Made by a program: the position numbers and the translations under genes. The notes under the pieces were generated by a model. It made no database searches and was not told where the DNA came from. It worked only from the letters and a program-made list of their open reading frames with translations. This document shows, one piece after another, positions 42,789-50,361 of a DNA stretch of 52,248 nucleotides. The first letter of the stretch is position 1; each line of letters opens with the position of its first letter. Origin of the DNA: Nocardia elegans NBRC 108235 (GTDB lineage: Bacteria > Actinomycetota > Actinomycetes > Mycobacteriales > Mycobacteriaceae); the NCBI RefSeq assembly GCF_001612845.1, contig NZ_BDBF01000056.1, positions 1-52,248 on the forward strand. The letters are read 5' to 3'.

Positions 42789-43639
42789 TAGAGCATCAAG
42801 CGGATCATGTCGGCGGTATGCGCCAGACCGGGAAACGCCTCCGCCGTCGACCGCGGATGCAGCGCGTGCACCGCGAGCCGGAACATGACCGCGCGCAACA
42901 ACATCTGCGGCCACTCCGGCAGATCCGACCATCGCTCGAGCAGACCCGGATCCGCACCGCCCCAGGAGAGCGCGTCGACCACGATCACCCCGGCCGCCCA
43001 GGACGCGGGCCGCCAGTAGGGGGCGATGTCGGTGAGCCCCGGCGCCTGGCCGTTCGCGAACAACACCGTGCCGAACAGATCGCCGTGCACCAGCTGCGAC
43101 GGGATCTGCACCGGTTTGCGCAGCGTCGCCAGCTGCGCCAGCATATCGATGCTGTGGCGGCCGTCCGGCGTGGTCACCGGCAGCATGCCGCCGGCTTTCA
43201 GGCTGCGCAGCGGCACCGACTCCCACGCGGCCCGGTCCGCGGCGACGAACACGTCGACATCGACCCACGGCGCGATCGGCTGCTGGACCAGGAAGCGCGG
43301 GCGCTCCAGCCGCGCGGTGGCGTGGTGCAGGCGTAGTGACACCGACACCACCTCGTCGTGGCGCGGTTCCGGGGTGCCGTCCATATAGGTATCGGCACGC
43401 CAGCCGGACACCACGTAGCGACCGTCGGTGGCGCGCACCGGCCGCGCCAGCCGCACCCCGTCCACCTGCAGTGTTTCCCGGACCTTCGCCGACCACGCTG
43501 CCCGGGCGTGGTCGGCCACCGGGCTGAGCACGACCTCTCCGCACCGCCACCCACCGTCCCAGTCGCCCAGCGCGACCGGGGACACTTCGCGCAGCCCGAA
43601 GGTGGCCCGCACATACTCCGGAGGTTCGACAGATGTCAC
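42788..43639 (-). CDS. TIGR02569-type protein, kinase-like fold (Rv3205c-like)
   Basis: 283 aa, conserved in mycobacteria and nocardiae and of unknown function. The segment QLVHGDLFGTVLF resembles the catalytic HGDxxxxNxLF loop of aminoglycoside/choline-kinase folds. The second metal-binding Asp could be in LTDIAPYWRPASW. An N-terminal ALGDWDGGWRCGEVVLSP may replace the usual ATP-binding loop. Whether it is an active kinase is unclear. TACGGT (43646-43651) ends 6 nt before the GTG start, indicating leaderless transcription. This gene resumes the gene order shared with M. tuberculosis (Rv3205c before moeZ). Confidence 0.7.
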   Translation of the reverse strand: MTSVEPPEYVRATFGLREVSPVALGDWDGGWRCGEVVLSPVADHARAAWSAKVRETLQVDGVRLARPVRATDGRYVVSGWRADTYMDGTPEPRHDEVVSVSLRLHHATARLERPRFLVQQPIAPWVDVDVFVAADRAAWESVPLRSLKAGGMLPVTTPDGRHSIDMLAQLATLRKPVQIPSQLVHGDLFGTVLFANGQAPGLTDIAPYWRPASWAAGVIVVDALSWGGADPGLLERWSDLPEWPQMLLRAVMFRLAVHALHPRSTAEAFPGLAHTADMIRLML

Positions 43640-43688
43640 GGCCGTACCGTAACCCCGGCGACTTGTCCACTCGAGACAACGCGCTGAG

Positions 43689-43833
43689 CCGCCTCCCCGG
43701 AACTTTTACTGTGCCGCCACCCCGGGCCTCTGCGTACCGGTAAGTGCCACGCGAGTACCAGCCCGGTCCCAGGTAGGGAGCCGAAAAGGCCTTGGGCGTA
43801 CCCGGCGAGTTACCCATGTTCTCGCGAAATCAG
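43689..43833 (+). repeat. Intergenic repeat copy A
   Basis: First of three related elements. It starts with CCGCCTCCCCGG and ends with the shared core CCCGGCGAGTTACCCATGT followed by TCTCGCGAAATCAG (43801-43833). This copy is about 23 bp longer in its left half than the other two. It lies between the moeZ 3' end and the TIGR02569 gene. A hairpin follows 6 bases later. Confidence 0.7.
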
Positions 43834-43839
43834 TGGGCC

Positions 43840-43864
43840 TGTCCCGTAGCGGAGCTACGGGACA
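43840..43864. terminator. Perfect 11-bp hairpin after moeZ
   Basis: TGTCCCGTAGC and GCTACGGGACA flank a GGA loop. It lies about 20 bases past the moeZ stop when read leftward and just after repeat copy A when read rightward. No U-tract is present. A terminator for moeZ is the simplest reading. Confidence 0.6.
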
Positions 43865-43884
43865 ACATCGACGAAACGTCCGGG

Positions 43885-45084
43885 TCAGTAGACAGGCAGG
43901 CTCGGGTCGACCTGGTTGGCCCAGGCGACGATTCCGCCCTGGAGGTGGGTCGCGTCGGAGAATCCGGCGCGCTTCAAAGCAGCCAGTGCCTCCGCTGAGC
44001 GGATGCCGGTCTTGCAGTGCAGCACGATCGGTGTGTTCTGCGGAAGTTCGGCAAGCGCCTCGCCGGACAGGATGCGGTCCTTGGGGATCAGGGTCGCGCC
44101 GTCGATGCGGACGATGTCCCACTCCACCGGTTCGCGAACGTCGATGATGGCGACGTCCTTGCCCGCGTCGAGCATGTCCTTCAGCTCGCGCGCGGTCACC
44201 GTGGAACCCACCGCAGCGGCCTGGCCCTCCTCGGAGACCACACCGCAGAACGCCTCGTAGTCGATGAGTTCGGTGATGGGCTGACGCTCGGGATCGCGCC
44301 GCAGCTTGATGGTGCGGTAGTTCATATCCAGTGCGTCGTAGACCATCAGCCGGCCGAGCAGGGTCTCGCCGATGCCGGTGATCAGTTTGATGGCCTCGGT
44401 GACCATGATCGAACCGATCGACGCGCACAGCACACCCAGCACACCGCCCTCGGCGCAGGACGGGACCATGCCCGGCGGCGGCGCCTCGGGGTACAGGTCG
44501 CGGTAGTTGATGCCGCGCTTCTCACCGTTCGGGCCGTCGGGGGCGTCCTCCCAGAACACCGACACCTGGCCCTCGAACCGATAGATCGACCCCCACACGT
44601 ACGGCTTACCGGCCAGCACGGCGGCGTCGTTGACCAGATAGCGGGTGGCGAAGTTGTCGGTGCCGTCGACGATCAGGTCGTACTGCGCGAACAGGTCGAC
44701 CGCGTTCTCCGGCTCCAGGCGGATCTTGTGCAGCACCACCTCGACGCCGGAATTGATCTCCAGAATCGAATCGCGCGCACTGTCGGCCTTGCTGCGACCG
44801 ATATCGGATTCGCCGTGGATGATCTGCCGCTGCAGATTCGACGCGTCCACCTCGTCGAACTCCACGATGCCGAGCGTGCCGACACCGGCGGCGGCCAGAT
44901 ACAGCAGCGCCGGTGAGCCCAGACCACCCGCACCGATCACCAGCACCTTGGCATTCTTCAGGCGTTTCTGCCCGTCCATCCCGACATCGGGAATGATCAG
45001 ATGCCGGCTGTAGCGGGCGACCTCATCCCTGGTCAGCTCCGCGGCCGGTTCGACCAGTGGCGGCAGGGACTGTGGTGATGACAC
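43885..45084 (-). CDS. moeZ: MoeZ: adenylyltransferase/sulfurtransferase
   Basis: 399-aa two-domain protein: an E1-like ThiF/MoeB adenylyltransferase (GAGGLGS at 51-57, ATP site; NLQRQIIHGESDIG; VDGTDNFATRYLVND) and a C-terminal rhodanese (VIDVREPVEW, active-site Cys357 in VLHCKTGIRS). It adenylates and sulfurates small ubiquitin-like sulfur carriers such as MoaD, CysO or ThiS, and so serves molybdopterin, cysteine and thiamine-type pathways. GTG at 45084 is chosen, with GAGGAG 8 nt upstream. Order matches M. tuberculosis Rv3206c. Its need in molybdenum cofactor assembly links it to the nitrate reductase in this window. Confidence 0.93.
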   Translation of the reverse strand: MSSPQSLPPLVEPAAELTRDEVARYSRHLIIPDVGMDGQKRLKNAKVLVIGAGGLGSPALLYLAAAGVGTLGIVEFDEVDASNLQRQIIHGESDIGRSKADSARDSILEINSGVEVVLHKIRLEPENAVDLFAQYDLIVDGTDNFATRYLVNDAAVLAGKPYVWGSIYRFEGQVSVFWEDAPDGPNGEKRGINYRDLYPEAPPPGMVPSCAEGGVLGVLCASIGSIMVTEAIKLITGIGETLLGRLMVYDALDMNYRTIKLRRDPERQPITELIDYEAFCGVVSEEGQAAAVGSTVTARELKDMLDAGKDVAIIDVREPVEWDIVRIDGATLIPKDRILSGEALAELPQNTPIVLHCKTGIRSAEALAALKRAGFSDATHLQGGIVAWANQVDPSLPVY

Positions 45085-45161
45085 GTCGCAGACTCCTCGA
45101 ATCGAATTCGCCGTTAGGGCTGATCGGTGCAACGCGGCGAATCGGGCCGTTCTTCCCAGTA

Positions 45162-45283
45162 CCGCCTCTCCGCGACTTTAGCGTGCCGCCGCCTGCCGCA
45201 AGACTTGCGGGTCGGGCCGGCGTTTGGCTGCCCGCTCGGCGTAGCCCGTCCCCGGCGAGTTACCCATGTACTCCCGAGATCAG
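45162..45283 (+). repeat. Intergenic repeat copy B
   Basis: 122 bp between the moeZ start and the DUF3152 gene end. It begins CCGCCTCTCCGCG and ends with the core CCCGGCGAGTTACCCATGT plus ACTCCCGAGATCAG (45251-45283). It includes the short palindrome CCGCAAG-A-CTTGCGG. On the minus strand TAAAGT within it might serve the moeZ promoter. The sequence after the core holds only a weak hairpin around GGCATGCC. Confidence 0.65.
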
Positions 45284-45305
45284 CTGTGGCGTTGGCATGC
45301 CGTCG

Positions 45306-46430
45306 TCACCCGCGGGGATACGGCCAGGGGTTGAAGCGGCACCTTTTCCCGTCCATCGGCACCACACCCTGCGGGTCCAGGGTCGCGATGTCGTTGTTGC
45401 GGGTGCCGAAGGTCTGCTGCATCATCACCGGCGCCAATCCGCCGTCGATCTCGCACGGCTGATGTTCGTGGTAGCCGATGGCGTGACCGACCTCGTGGTT
45501 GATCTGATACTGCCGGTAGGAGCCGATATCGCCCTCGAAATCGGTGGCGCCGCGCACCCAGCGCACCTCGGAGAGAACCACGCGGCCGAGATCGGAGTTG
45601 TAACAGGAGGAGTCGATCGGGATTTCGAAACCGCAGGCCGATTTGGTGGTCTGCCGGGAGGTCAGCGAGACCCGGAAATCCGGTTCGCCGTTGTCGATCC
45701 GGCGGAAGCCGAAGCGCGGATCGTGGGTCCAGCTCTTCGGGTTGGCCAGGGTGGCGTCCACCATCTTGGCCACCGAATCGTCCCCGCCGAGCGAGGTGGT
45801 GTCGACTCCGTTCTCGACCTCGACGGTGTAGGTGAACAGATGCGCCTGACCGGCCCCGACCTGCGCCGATGCGCCGGGAACGATATGCCAGGTGCCCGCC
45901 GCGGTCTCCGTGAACGCCCCGCCCGCGGGCAGCGCGCCGGAGGGCGGATCGCCGGCGAACTTACCGTCGCCCTTGGGTGGTGCGCCGATGATGCCGGCCT
46001 TGCTGGTGTGCTGGCTGAGCCGGCCCAGGGCGGGGGTGGAGCCGCCGGAGGTGTCGGTACCCCCCTTGACGGCGTCCACGATCACCAACACGGTGATGAT
46101 CACCAGTACCGGAAGCGCGTAGGCCCGCCAGCCGTAGGTGGAGACGAACCGCCCCAGCGCGCTCTGCTTCTTCGTATCGCGTTCCGGCCGTGGCCGATTC
46201 GCCGCGTCGTGGGCGCCGGTCGGATCCCATTTCGCACGCAGCGGTTGATGGGAACGATCGCCGTGGCCGTTGCCGGAATACAGGCCGAGCGGATCGTAGA
46301 ATTCGGAGCTTTCCGTAGGTAGCTGCCGGTCACGCCGACCGGTAGCGGCCGATTCCGCGCGCGCGGCCAGAACACCTGCGGGGCGAGGCGAATCGGGCCC
46401 GCCGGTCGTTCTGCCCCGTTGTTCGCTCAC
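45306..46430 (-). CDS. DUF3152 zinc-protease-like membrane-anchored protein (Rv3207c-like)
   Basis: 374 aa. A long Pro/Arg-rich N-terminal segment is followed by one membrane helix at about 104-122 (YALPVLVIITVLVIVDAV) and an external DUF3152 domain. The metal motif HEVGHAIGYHEHQPC (His312, Glu313, His316, with further His at 321 and 323) resembles metzincin-type HExxH sites, though spacing of the third His differs from the strict HExxHxxGxxH pattern. Four Cys residues in the external part could form disulfides. GTG at 46430. Order matches Rv3207c beside moeZ and tetR. Protease activity has not been shown, to my knowledge. Confidence 0.83.
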   Translation of the reverse strand: MSEQRGRTTGGPDSPRPAGVLAARAESAATGRRDRQLPTESSEFYDPLGLYSGNGHGDRSHQPLRAKWDPTGAHDAANRPRPERDTKKQSALGRFVSTYGWRAYALPVLVIITVLVIVDAVKGGTDTSGGSTPALGRLSQHTSKAGIIGAPPKGDGKFAGDPPSGALPAGGAFTETAAGTWHIVPGASAQVGAGQAHLFTYTVEVENGVDTTSLGGDDSVAKMVDATLANPKSWTHDPRFGFRRIDNGEPDFRVSLTSRQTTKSACGFEIPIDSSCYNSDLGRVVLSEVRWVRGATDFEGDIGSYRQYQINHEVGHAIGYHEHQPCEIDGGLAPVMMQQTFGTRNNDIATLDPQGVVPMDGKRCRFNPWPYPRG

Positions 46431-46492
46431 CCGAACAGATTCTCACAGGCCGTTCGGCGACATCTACATACCTGCCGTTGACCGGCCGGGGT

Positions 46493-46527
46493 TGCGAGAA
46501 ATCTCACCACTGTGCGAGATTTCTCAC
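46493..46527. promoter_or_regulatory. Tandem operator-like repeats in the DUF3152/tetR intergenic region
   Basis: TGCGAGAAATCTCAC (46493-46507) and TGCGAGATTTCTCAC (46513-46527) are direct repeats 20 bp apart. Each is a near-palindrome (GAGA-NN-TCTC), and together they also form an inverted repeat. The two-helical-turn spacing suggests two regulator dimers on the same DNA face. The TetR encoded at 46713 is the obvious candidate. Confidence 0.6.
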
Positions 46528-46641
46528 GGCGGCCAGTTACTGACAGGTTGCCAATAGGTGTGGAAGGTTATTCGAATACCACAACGGCAGGAACGGGATC
46601 GGCTTCCCAGCCAGTGCAGCCGACCCGCAGCGGGCTGCATC

Positions 46642-46660
46642 ACGAACGAGTATCGTTCGT
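46642..46660. promoter_or_regulatory. 8-bp inverted repeat upstream of tetR
   Basis: ACGAACGA-GTA-TCGTTCGT is a perfect 19-bp palindrome about 52 bp before the tetR ATG, the usual place for an autoregulatory TetR operator. A separate palindrome TATTCGAATA lies at 46569-46578. Which of these the regulator binds cannot be decided from sequence. Confidence 0.5.
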
Positions 46661-46712
46661 TGAATACCGTGCACATCCACGTTCCCGCCGGGAATCGACT
46701 GGGAGAACCGAA

Positions 46713-47375
46713 ATGACTGACCTCGTGGACCGGATGACGTCCTCGCGACTGTCGTCCGAGGCCATGGCACCGAGCAAGCGCGGAACTCGCCTACCCCGGG
46801 AGGCCCGCCGTGCCCAGCTGCTCGCCGCGGCCAGCGAGGTCTTCGTGCTGCGCGGCTACCACGCCGCCGGCATGGACGAGATCTCGCAATGCGCCGGCGT
46901 CTCCAAACCCGTTCTGTACCAGCACTTTTCGAGTAAGCTCGAACTGTATCTGGCGGTCCTGCAGAACTACATCGACGCTTTGGTGTCGAGTGTCCGCCAG
47001 GCGCTGCGGTCGACCACCGACAACCGGCAGCGCGTCCGGGCCGCCGTCGCGGCGTACTTCGACTTCGTCGACCACGAAACCCAGGGTTTCCGACTGGTTT
47101 TCGAATCCGACCTGACCAGCGAGCCGCAGGTGCAGCGGCGCGTCGAACAGGCCACCGAGGCCTGCGTGGACGCGGTGTTCGACCTCGTCGCCCACGATTC
47201 CGGACTGGACCCCTACCGCGCCCGCATTCTGGCCGTGGGACTCGTGGGCGCCAGCCAGATCACAGCGCGCTACTGGCTCGAGGCGGACCGGCCGATCCCG
47301 AAGGAAGAGGCCGTCGACACCACCGTCCAGCTCTGCTGGGGCGGTCTGTCCCGCGTGCCACTCTCCCAGCGCTGA
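46713..47375 (+). CDS. TetR-family regulator (Rv3208-like)
   Basis: 220 aa. The helix-turn-helix spans about residues 34-78 (QLLAAASEVFVLRGYHAAG, ISQCAGVSKPVLYQHFSSKLEL). The C-terminal domain contains YFDFVDHETQGFRLVFESDLTSEPQVQRR in two helices, typical of this conserved mycobacterial/nocardial group. GGGAGA precedes the ATG at 46713. Divergent from the DUF3152 gene with several palindromes between. Order matches Rv3208. Regulated genes are unknown from sequence; a strong terminator follows. Confidence 0.85.
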   Translation: MTDLVDRMTSSRLSSEAMAPSKRGTRLPREARRAQLLAAASEVFVLRGYHAAGMDEISQCAGVSKPVLYQHFSSKLELYLAVLQNYIDALVSSVRQALRSTTDNRQRVRAAVAAYFDFVDHETQGFRLVFESDLTSEPQVQRRVEQATEACVDAVFDLVAHDSGLDPYRARILAVGLVGASQITARYWLEADRPIPKEEAVDTTVQLCWGGLSRVPLSQR

Positions 47376-47385
47376 GAGCGCTCCC

Positions 47386-47507
47386 CCGCCTCTCCGCGTA
47401 TTTTGCGTACAAGTGAGTGCCGCGTAGGTTTCTGCCCGGTCCTGCGTTGAGAGCGCATGCACCTTCTGGGCGTGCCCGGCGAGTTACCCATGTCCTCGGG
47501 AAATCAG
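47386..47507 (+). repeat. Intergenic repeat copy C
   Basis: 122 bp between the convergent tetR and DUF3107 genes. It begins CCGCCTCTCCGCG, shares TGCGTAC, AGTGCC and GCCCGGTCC with copy A, and ends with CCCGGCGAGTTACCCATGT plus CCTCGGGAAATCAG (47475-47507). A U-tailed terminator hairpin begins 12 bases later. Confidence 0.7.
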
Positions 47508-47518
47508 GCAGACGTTTC

Positions 47519-47558
47519 GGCCCCGGCTTGCTTCGACAGCAGGCCGGGGCCTTTCGTT
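47519..47558 (+). terminator. Intrinsic terminator after tetR / repeat C
   Basis: GGCCCCGGC and GCCGGGGCC (47519-47527, 47543-47551) form a 9-bp GC stem extended inwards by TGCT/AGCA, followed by TTTCGTT. This is the clearest rho-independent terminator in the window and is oriented to stop rightward transcription. Confidence 0.8.
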
Positions 47559-47594
47559 CATCATGCCCGCAGCTACTTCGACCGCAGGCGCCTT

Positions 47595-47822
47595 CTACAC
47601 CGCGGCGAAACCCACGCGGCCGCTGGTGGAGGTGCCGATTTCGACGTAGGCCACCTTCGCGGCCTGAATCAGGTACTTGCGGCCCTTCTCGTCCTCGAGG
47701 GTCAGCACACCGCCCGAACCGCTCAGCGCGCCGGATACCAGCGCCTCGACCTCCTCCGGGGTCTGCGAGCTGGCGATGACCAGTTCCCGCGGGCTATCCG
47801 AAATGCCGATCTTGACCTCCAC
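47595..47822 (-). CDS. DUF3107 small protein (Rv3208A/TB9.4-like)
   Basis: 75-aa conserved actinobacterial protein beginning MEVKIGISDSPREL and ending with YVEIGTSTSGRVGFAAV. GTG at 47822 is preferred over TTG at 47828, because AGGAGG lies 6 nt before the GTG but touches the TTG. Related to M. tuberculosis TB9.4 (Rv3208A), which sits at the same place after the tetR gene. Predicted small alpha/beta fold; no known activity. Confidence 0.85.
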   Translation of the reverse strand: MEVKIGISDSPRELVIASSQTPEEVEALVSGALSGSGGVLTLEDEKGRKYLIQAAKVAYVEIGTSTSGRVGFAAV

Positions 47823-47946
47823 GGCCAACCTCCTAGAGTCCAGATGGTGTCGCTGCCCAGGCTAGTGCAGCGAACGGGTCGGAGACGATGCGCCTGCCTG
47901 TGCTGTCAGCGAACAGCCGACGGTCCCGACGGCCGTCGCGAGCGGC

Positions 47947-48651
47947 TCATCCCAGGCTCAGCACACGCATCCGCTCGGCATGCGAGTTCTGCATCCGTTC
48001 GAACAGCGCTGCCACCCCGTTGAGGTCGCCGGTGGCGGTGAGCACCAGTTCGGTCAGCTCGTCGCGCTGGGCCATCACATACTGCGCCTGGGTGATGGCC
48101 TCGCCGAGCAGCCGGCGGCCCCACAGCGTGAGCCGGTCGCGCTCGGAGCGGCTGACGGTGACCGCCCGGCGCACCTCCTCGATGACGAATTCCGAGTGGT
48201 GGGTCTCGGCCAGCACATCGCGCACGACCGCGGCCACCTCCGGCGCCAGCGCATCGGCGAGCACCGCGTAGAAGTCGGCGGCGATACCGTCGCCGACATA
48301 GAACTTGACCATCGACTCGAGCCAGTTCGAGGGATCGGTCGAGGCGTGGTAGGCGTCCAGGGCCCGCACGAACGGCGCCATCGCGTCGAAGACGTCGACG
48401 CCACGCCCCTGCAGCGCCCGCTCGAGCGTCTCGAAATGCTCCATCTCGGCGGCGGCCATCTTCGCCACCGCCACCTTGCCCCGCAGCGTGGGCGATAATT
48501 TCGCCTCTTCCGCCAGGCGGTAGAACGCGGAGATCTCACCGTAGGCGAGAACCGCGAACAGATCGGTGACACCGAGATGGTCGGCGGGGATTCGATGATC
48601 GGATTCGGTCGAAACACCCAGCGCGCCAGATGTGTTTGCACCCATGACCAT
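47947..48651 (-). CDS. Ferritin-like protein, MiaE-type (Rv3210c-like)
   Basis: 234-aa four-helix protein related to tRNA-(ms2io6A)-hydroxylase MiaE and other ferritin-like di-iron proteins. Candidate metal ligands are Glu in LAYGEISAFYRLAEEA, Glu and His in AAAEMEHFETLERAL, and ETHHSEFV. Whether it acts on tRNA is not known. ATG at 48651 and ATG at 48645 (MGANTSG) are both possible; AGGG lies 8 nt before the second. Same position as Rv3210c, before rhlE. No membrane segment. Confidence 0.78.
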   Translation of the reverse strand: MVMGANTSGALGVSTESDHRIPADHLGVTDLFAVLAYGEISAFYRLAEEAKLSPTLRGKVAVAKMAAAEMEHFETLERALQGRGVDVFDAMAPFVRALDAYHASTDPSNWLESMVKFYVGDGIAADFYAVLADALAPEVAAVVRDVLAETHHSEFVIEEVRRAVTVSRSERDRLTLWGRRLLGEAITQAQYVMAQRDELTELVLTATGDLNGVAALFERMQNSHAERMRVLSLG

Positions 48652-48774
48652 CACCCTAGTGGGTCGGCGCCCGGAGGGGGCGGCGGCGCGGCGCCGAAAA
48701 GAGTTCCCCCGCCGGCCGCGCTTCACACCGGCAGGTCCGAACCGGCGGACAGCTGTCGCCGCCGCTTCGCCGGA

Positions 48775-49848
48775 TCATGCCTGGTCGCCCAGAAATTTCT
48801 CCAGGTAGCCCCACGTGGTGTCGCGGGCGATCAGGATGCCCAGATGACTGCCGGGCGAGGTCTCGTATCGCACCTCGCGGGCGCCGGTCAGCGTTCGCTG
48901 CCCGTGCGCCACCGCCGCCGCGGGAGTGATCACGTCGTCGGTCCCACCCACCAGCAGTACCGGCGCGGTGATCTCGGCCAGCTCGATCGGCCGGGCGCCG
49001 ACGTGCACCACGCCCTTGCCGATGTCGTTGGCGAGCATGAACCGGCTCCACAGCTGGTTGTAGAAGCGGCCGGGGTAGCCGGGCAGCCGGGACTGGAACC
49101 GGTCGATCGTCTCCATTCGGGCCAGCGTCGCCGAATCGGTCAGATTGCCGGCCAGGAACATCGGCCGGCGCAATTCCCGCTCCCAGGCGGCGGCGCGGTA
49201 GGCGAGGCGGGTCAGCGGCGCCGGAACACCGCCGGCCGCCCGGACCAGGTTCGACACCGTGCGCCCGCCGTCGATGCGCGCCAGCGCGCGCACCTGCGGG
49301 ACCCCGTTCACCCGGTTGTAGTCCAGCGGTGCGCCGACTGCGGTCACGGAGCGAATCGGCAAGGTCGCGTCGGCCGCGGCGGTGAGCAGCGACAGCACGC
49401 CGCCGAGGGACCAGCCGACCAGATCGACGGGAGCACCGTCACGATCGGCCGAGACGCGGCGCACCGCCTCGGGCAGAATGTCGTCGACCCAGTCCTCGAA
49501 TCCCATGCGGCGGTCGGCGAAGCCGATCTCGCCGTAGTCGACCAGATAGGGGCGGCGGCCGATCTCCAGCAGGAAGCGAGCCATACTCTGGTCCGGGCGC
49601 AGGTCGAAGCACACCGCGGGGGCCGCCAGCGGCGGAACCATCAGCACCGCCGTGTCGTCGGCGGGCGGGGGTCCGGCGGGATCGACGTCGTAGCGTCGCA
49701 GCAGCCGGTGCGGTTCGTCCCAGAGCACCGTCGAGGGAGTGGGAACAGGCGCTTCGATGCCGTCGCCGAAGGTCAGCGCCCATGCGTTGCGGGCCGCGAC
49801 GCCCACCGTCTCTGCCAAGCTCACAGCGACCAATTTATCGTGTGACAC
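48775..49848 (-). CDS. Alpha/beta-hydrolase, PHA-synthase-like
   Basis: 357 aa. The layout resembles PhaC-type hydrolases: MVPPLAAPAVCFDLRPDQSMARFL, then PYLVDYGEIGFADRRMGFEDW, a nucleophile elbow VGWSLGG with Ser147 (true PHA synthases have Cys here), LLVGGTDDVITP for the acid, and ETSPGSHLGIL for the His. A lipase or acyl-hydrolase role is more likely than polymer synthesis. GTG at 49848 is used; a GTG a few codons later (VSLAETVG) is an alternative. Divergent from rhlE. It is not part of the Rv3205c-Rv3212 order as I remember it. Confidence 0.78.
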   Translation of the reverse strand: MSHDKLVAVSLAETVGVAARNAWALTFGDGIEAPVPTPSTVLWDEPHRLLRRYDVDPAGPPPADDTAVLMVPPLAAPAVCFDLRPDQSMARFLLEIGRRPYLVDYGEIGFADRRMGFEDWVDDILPEAVRRVSADRDGAPVDLVGWSLGGVLSLLTAAADATLPIRSVTAVGAPLDYNRVNGVPQVRALARIDGGRTVSNLVRAAGGVPAPLTRLAYRAAAWERELRRPMFLAGNLTDSATLARMETIDRFQSRLPGYPGRFYNQLWSRFMLANDIGKGVVHVGARPIELAEITAPVLLVGGTDDVITPAAAVAHGQRTLTGAREVRYETSPGSHLGILIARDTTWGYLEKFLGDQA

Positions 49849-50361
49849 ATCGTCTCACATATGTGGGCTGGGCCACGCCCGGCCGGGACCGCCCGTGGAA
49901 TCCGCTCGCACCGAGGGGAAAAGCGGACATATCGAACCCGCGGCACGCCTGCACATACTTCCGGGCAATCGCCGTTCTCATCGCCCGCGCAATTTCGCCG
50001 GTCGGACGAATTACCGTGTGCCGCAGCCGGACCGGACACCGAGCAGCCGCCCACGACAGCGCGAGCGAGGCGAAGAAAACTATCACGCTACAATCTCTAT
50101 GGGCAACGGAAATTTTCGCTCGCACCGCCATATCCCGGCCGGTATATCGGGACCGGTGGTCGAGGCAGTGCGACAAGGGGTAACCGACGCCCGCCGAAAA
50201 TGTGCGCGCACCAGATCCGCGACCCTTTGCGCCGCGCCCGGACAGCGATCCGGGTGGCGAGAGTGCAGGTGGAACCCGCCGGAAATGTGGTGGCCCGGAA
50301 ATCCGGTCCCAATCCACCCTCGTGCGCGCTGGATGCGATCAACACGAGGAAGGCACGAATC
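49849..50361. other. Divergent region and long leader of rhlE
   Basis: 513 bases with no supported gene; the frame continuous with rhlE here is Arg/Pro-rich and not protein-like. Near the hydrolase gene are TGTGA-N9-TCACA (49841-49859 region) and CACATATGTG (49856-49865). TACAAT at 50089-50094 is a possible rightward -10. The transcript from there would contain GCGAGCGA/TCGCTCGC flanks (50061-50068, 50116-50123), TCCCG/CGGGA and CCGGT/ACCGG stems around 50133-50156 that compete for bases, and CCCGGA-N6-TCCGGG (50237-50254). A leader of about 260 nt is thus plausible, as often seen for RNA helicase genes. Confidence 0.45.

Noticed and set aside
43794..47491. Minus-strand frames beginning MGNSPGTP in the repeats as genes
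   Set aside because: Beyond the first eight codons the three frames share nothing and one runs out of frame across the TIGR02569 gene, so they are noted only as a property of the repeat.
49841..49859. TGTGA-N9-TCACA as a CRP site
   Set aside because: CRP-family sites need a 6-nt spacer; here it is 9, and the element overlaps the hydrolase start codon.
49861..50361. A 167-residue N-terminal extension of the RNA helicase
   Set aside because: The frame is open, but its translation is Arg/Pro/Ser-rich and unlike helicase N-termini, and a good ribosome site lies at 50347.
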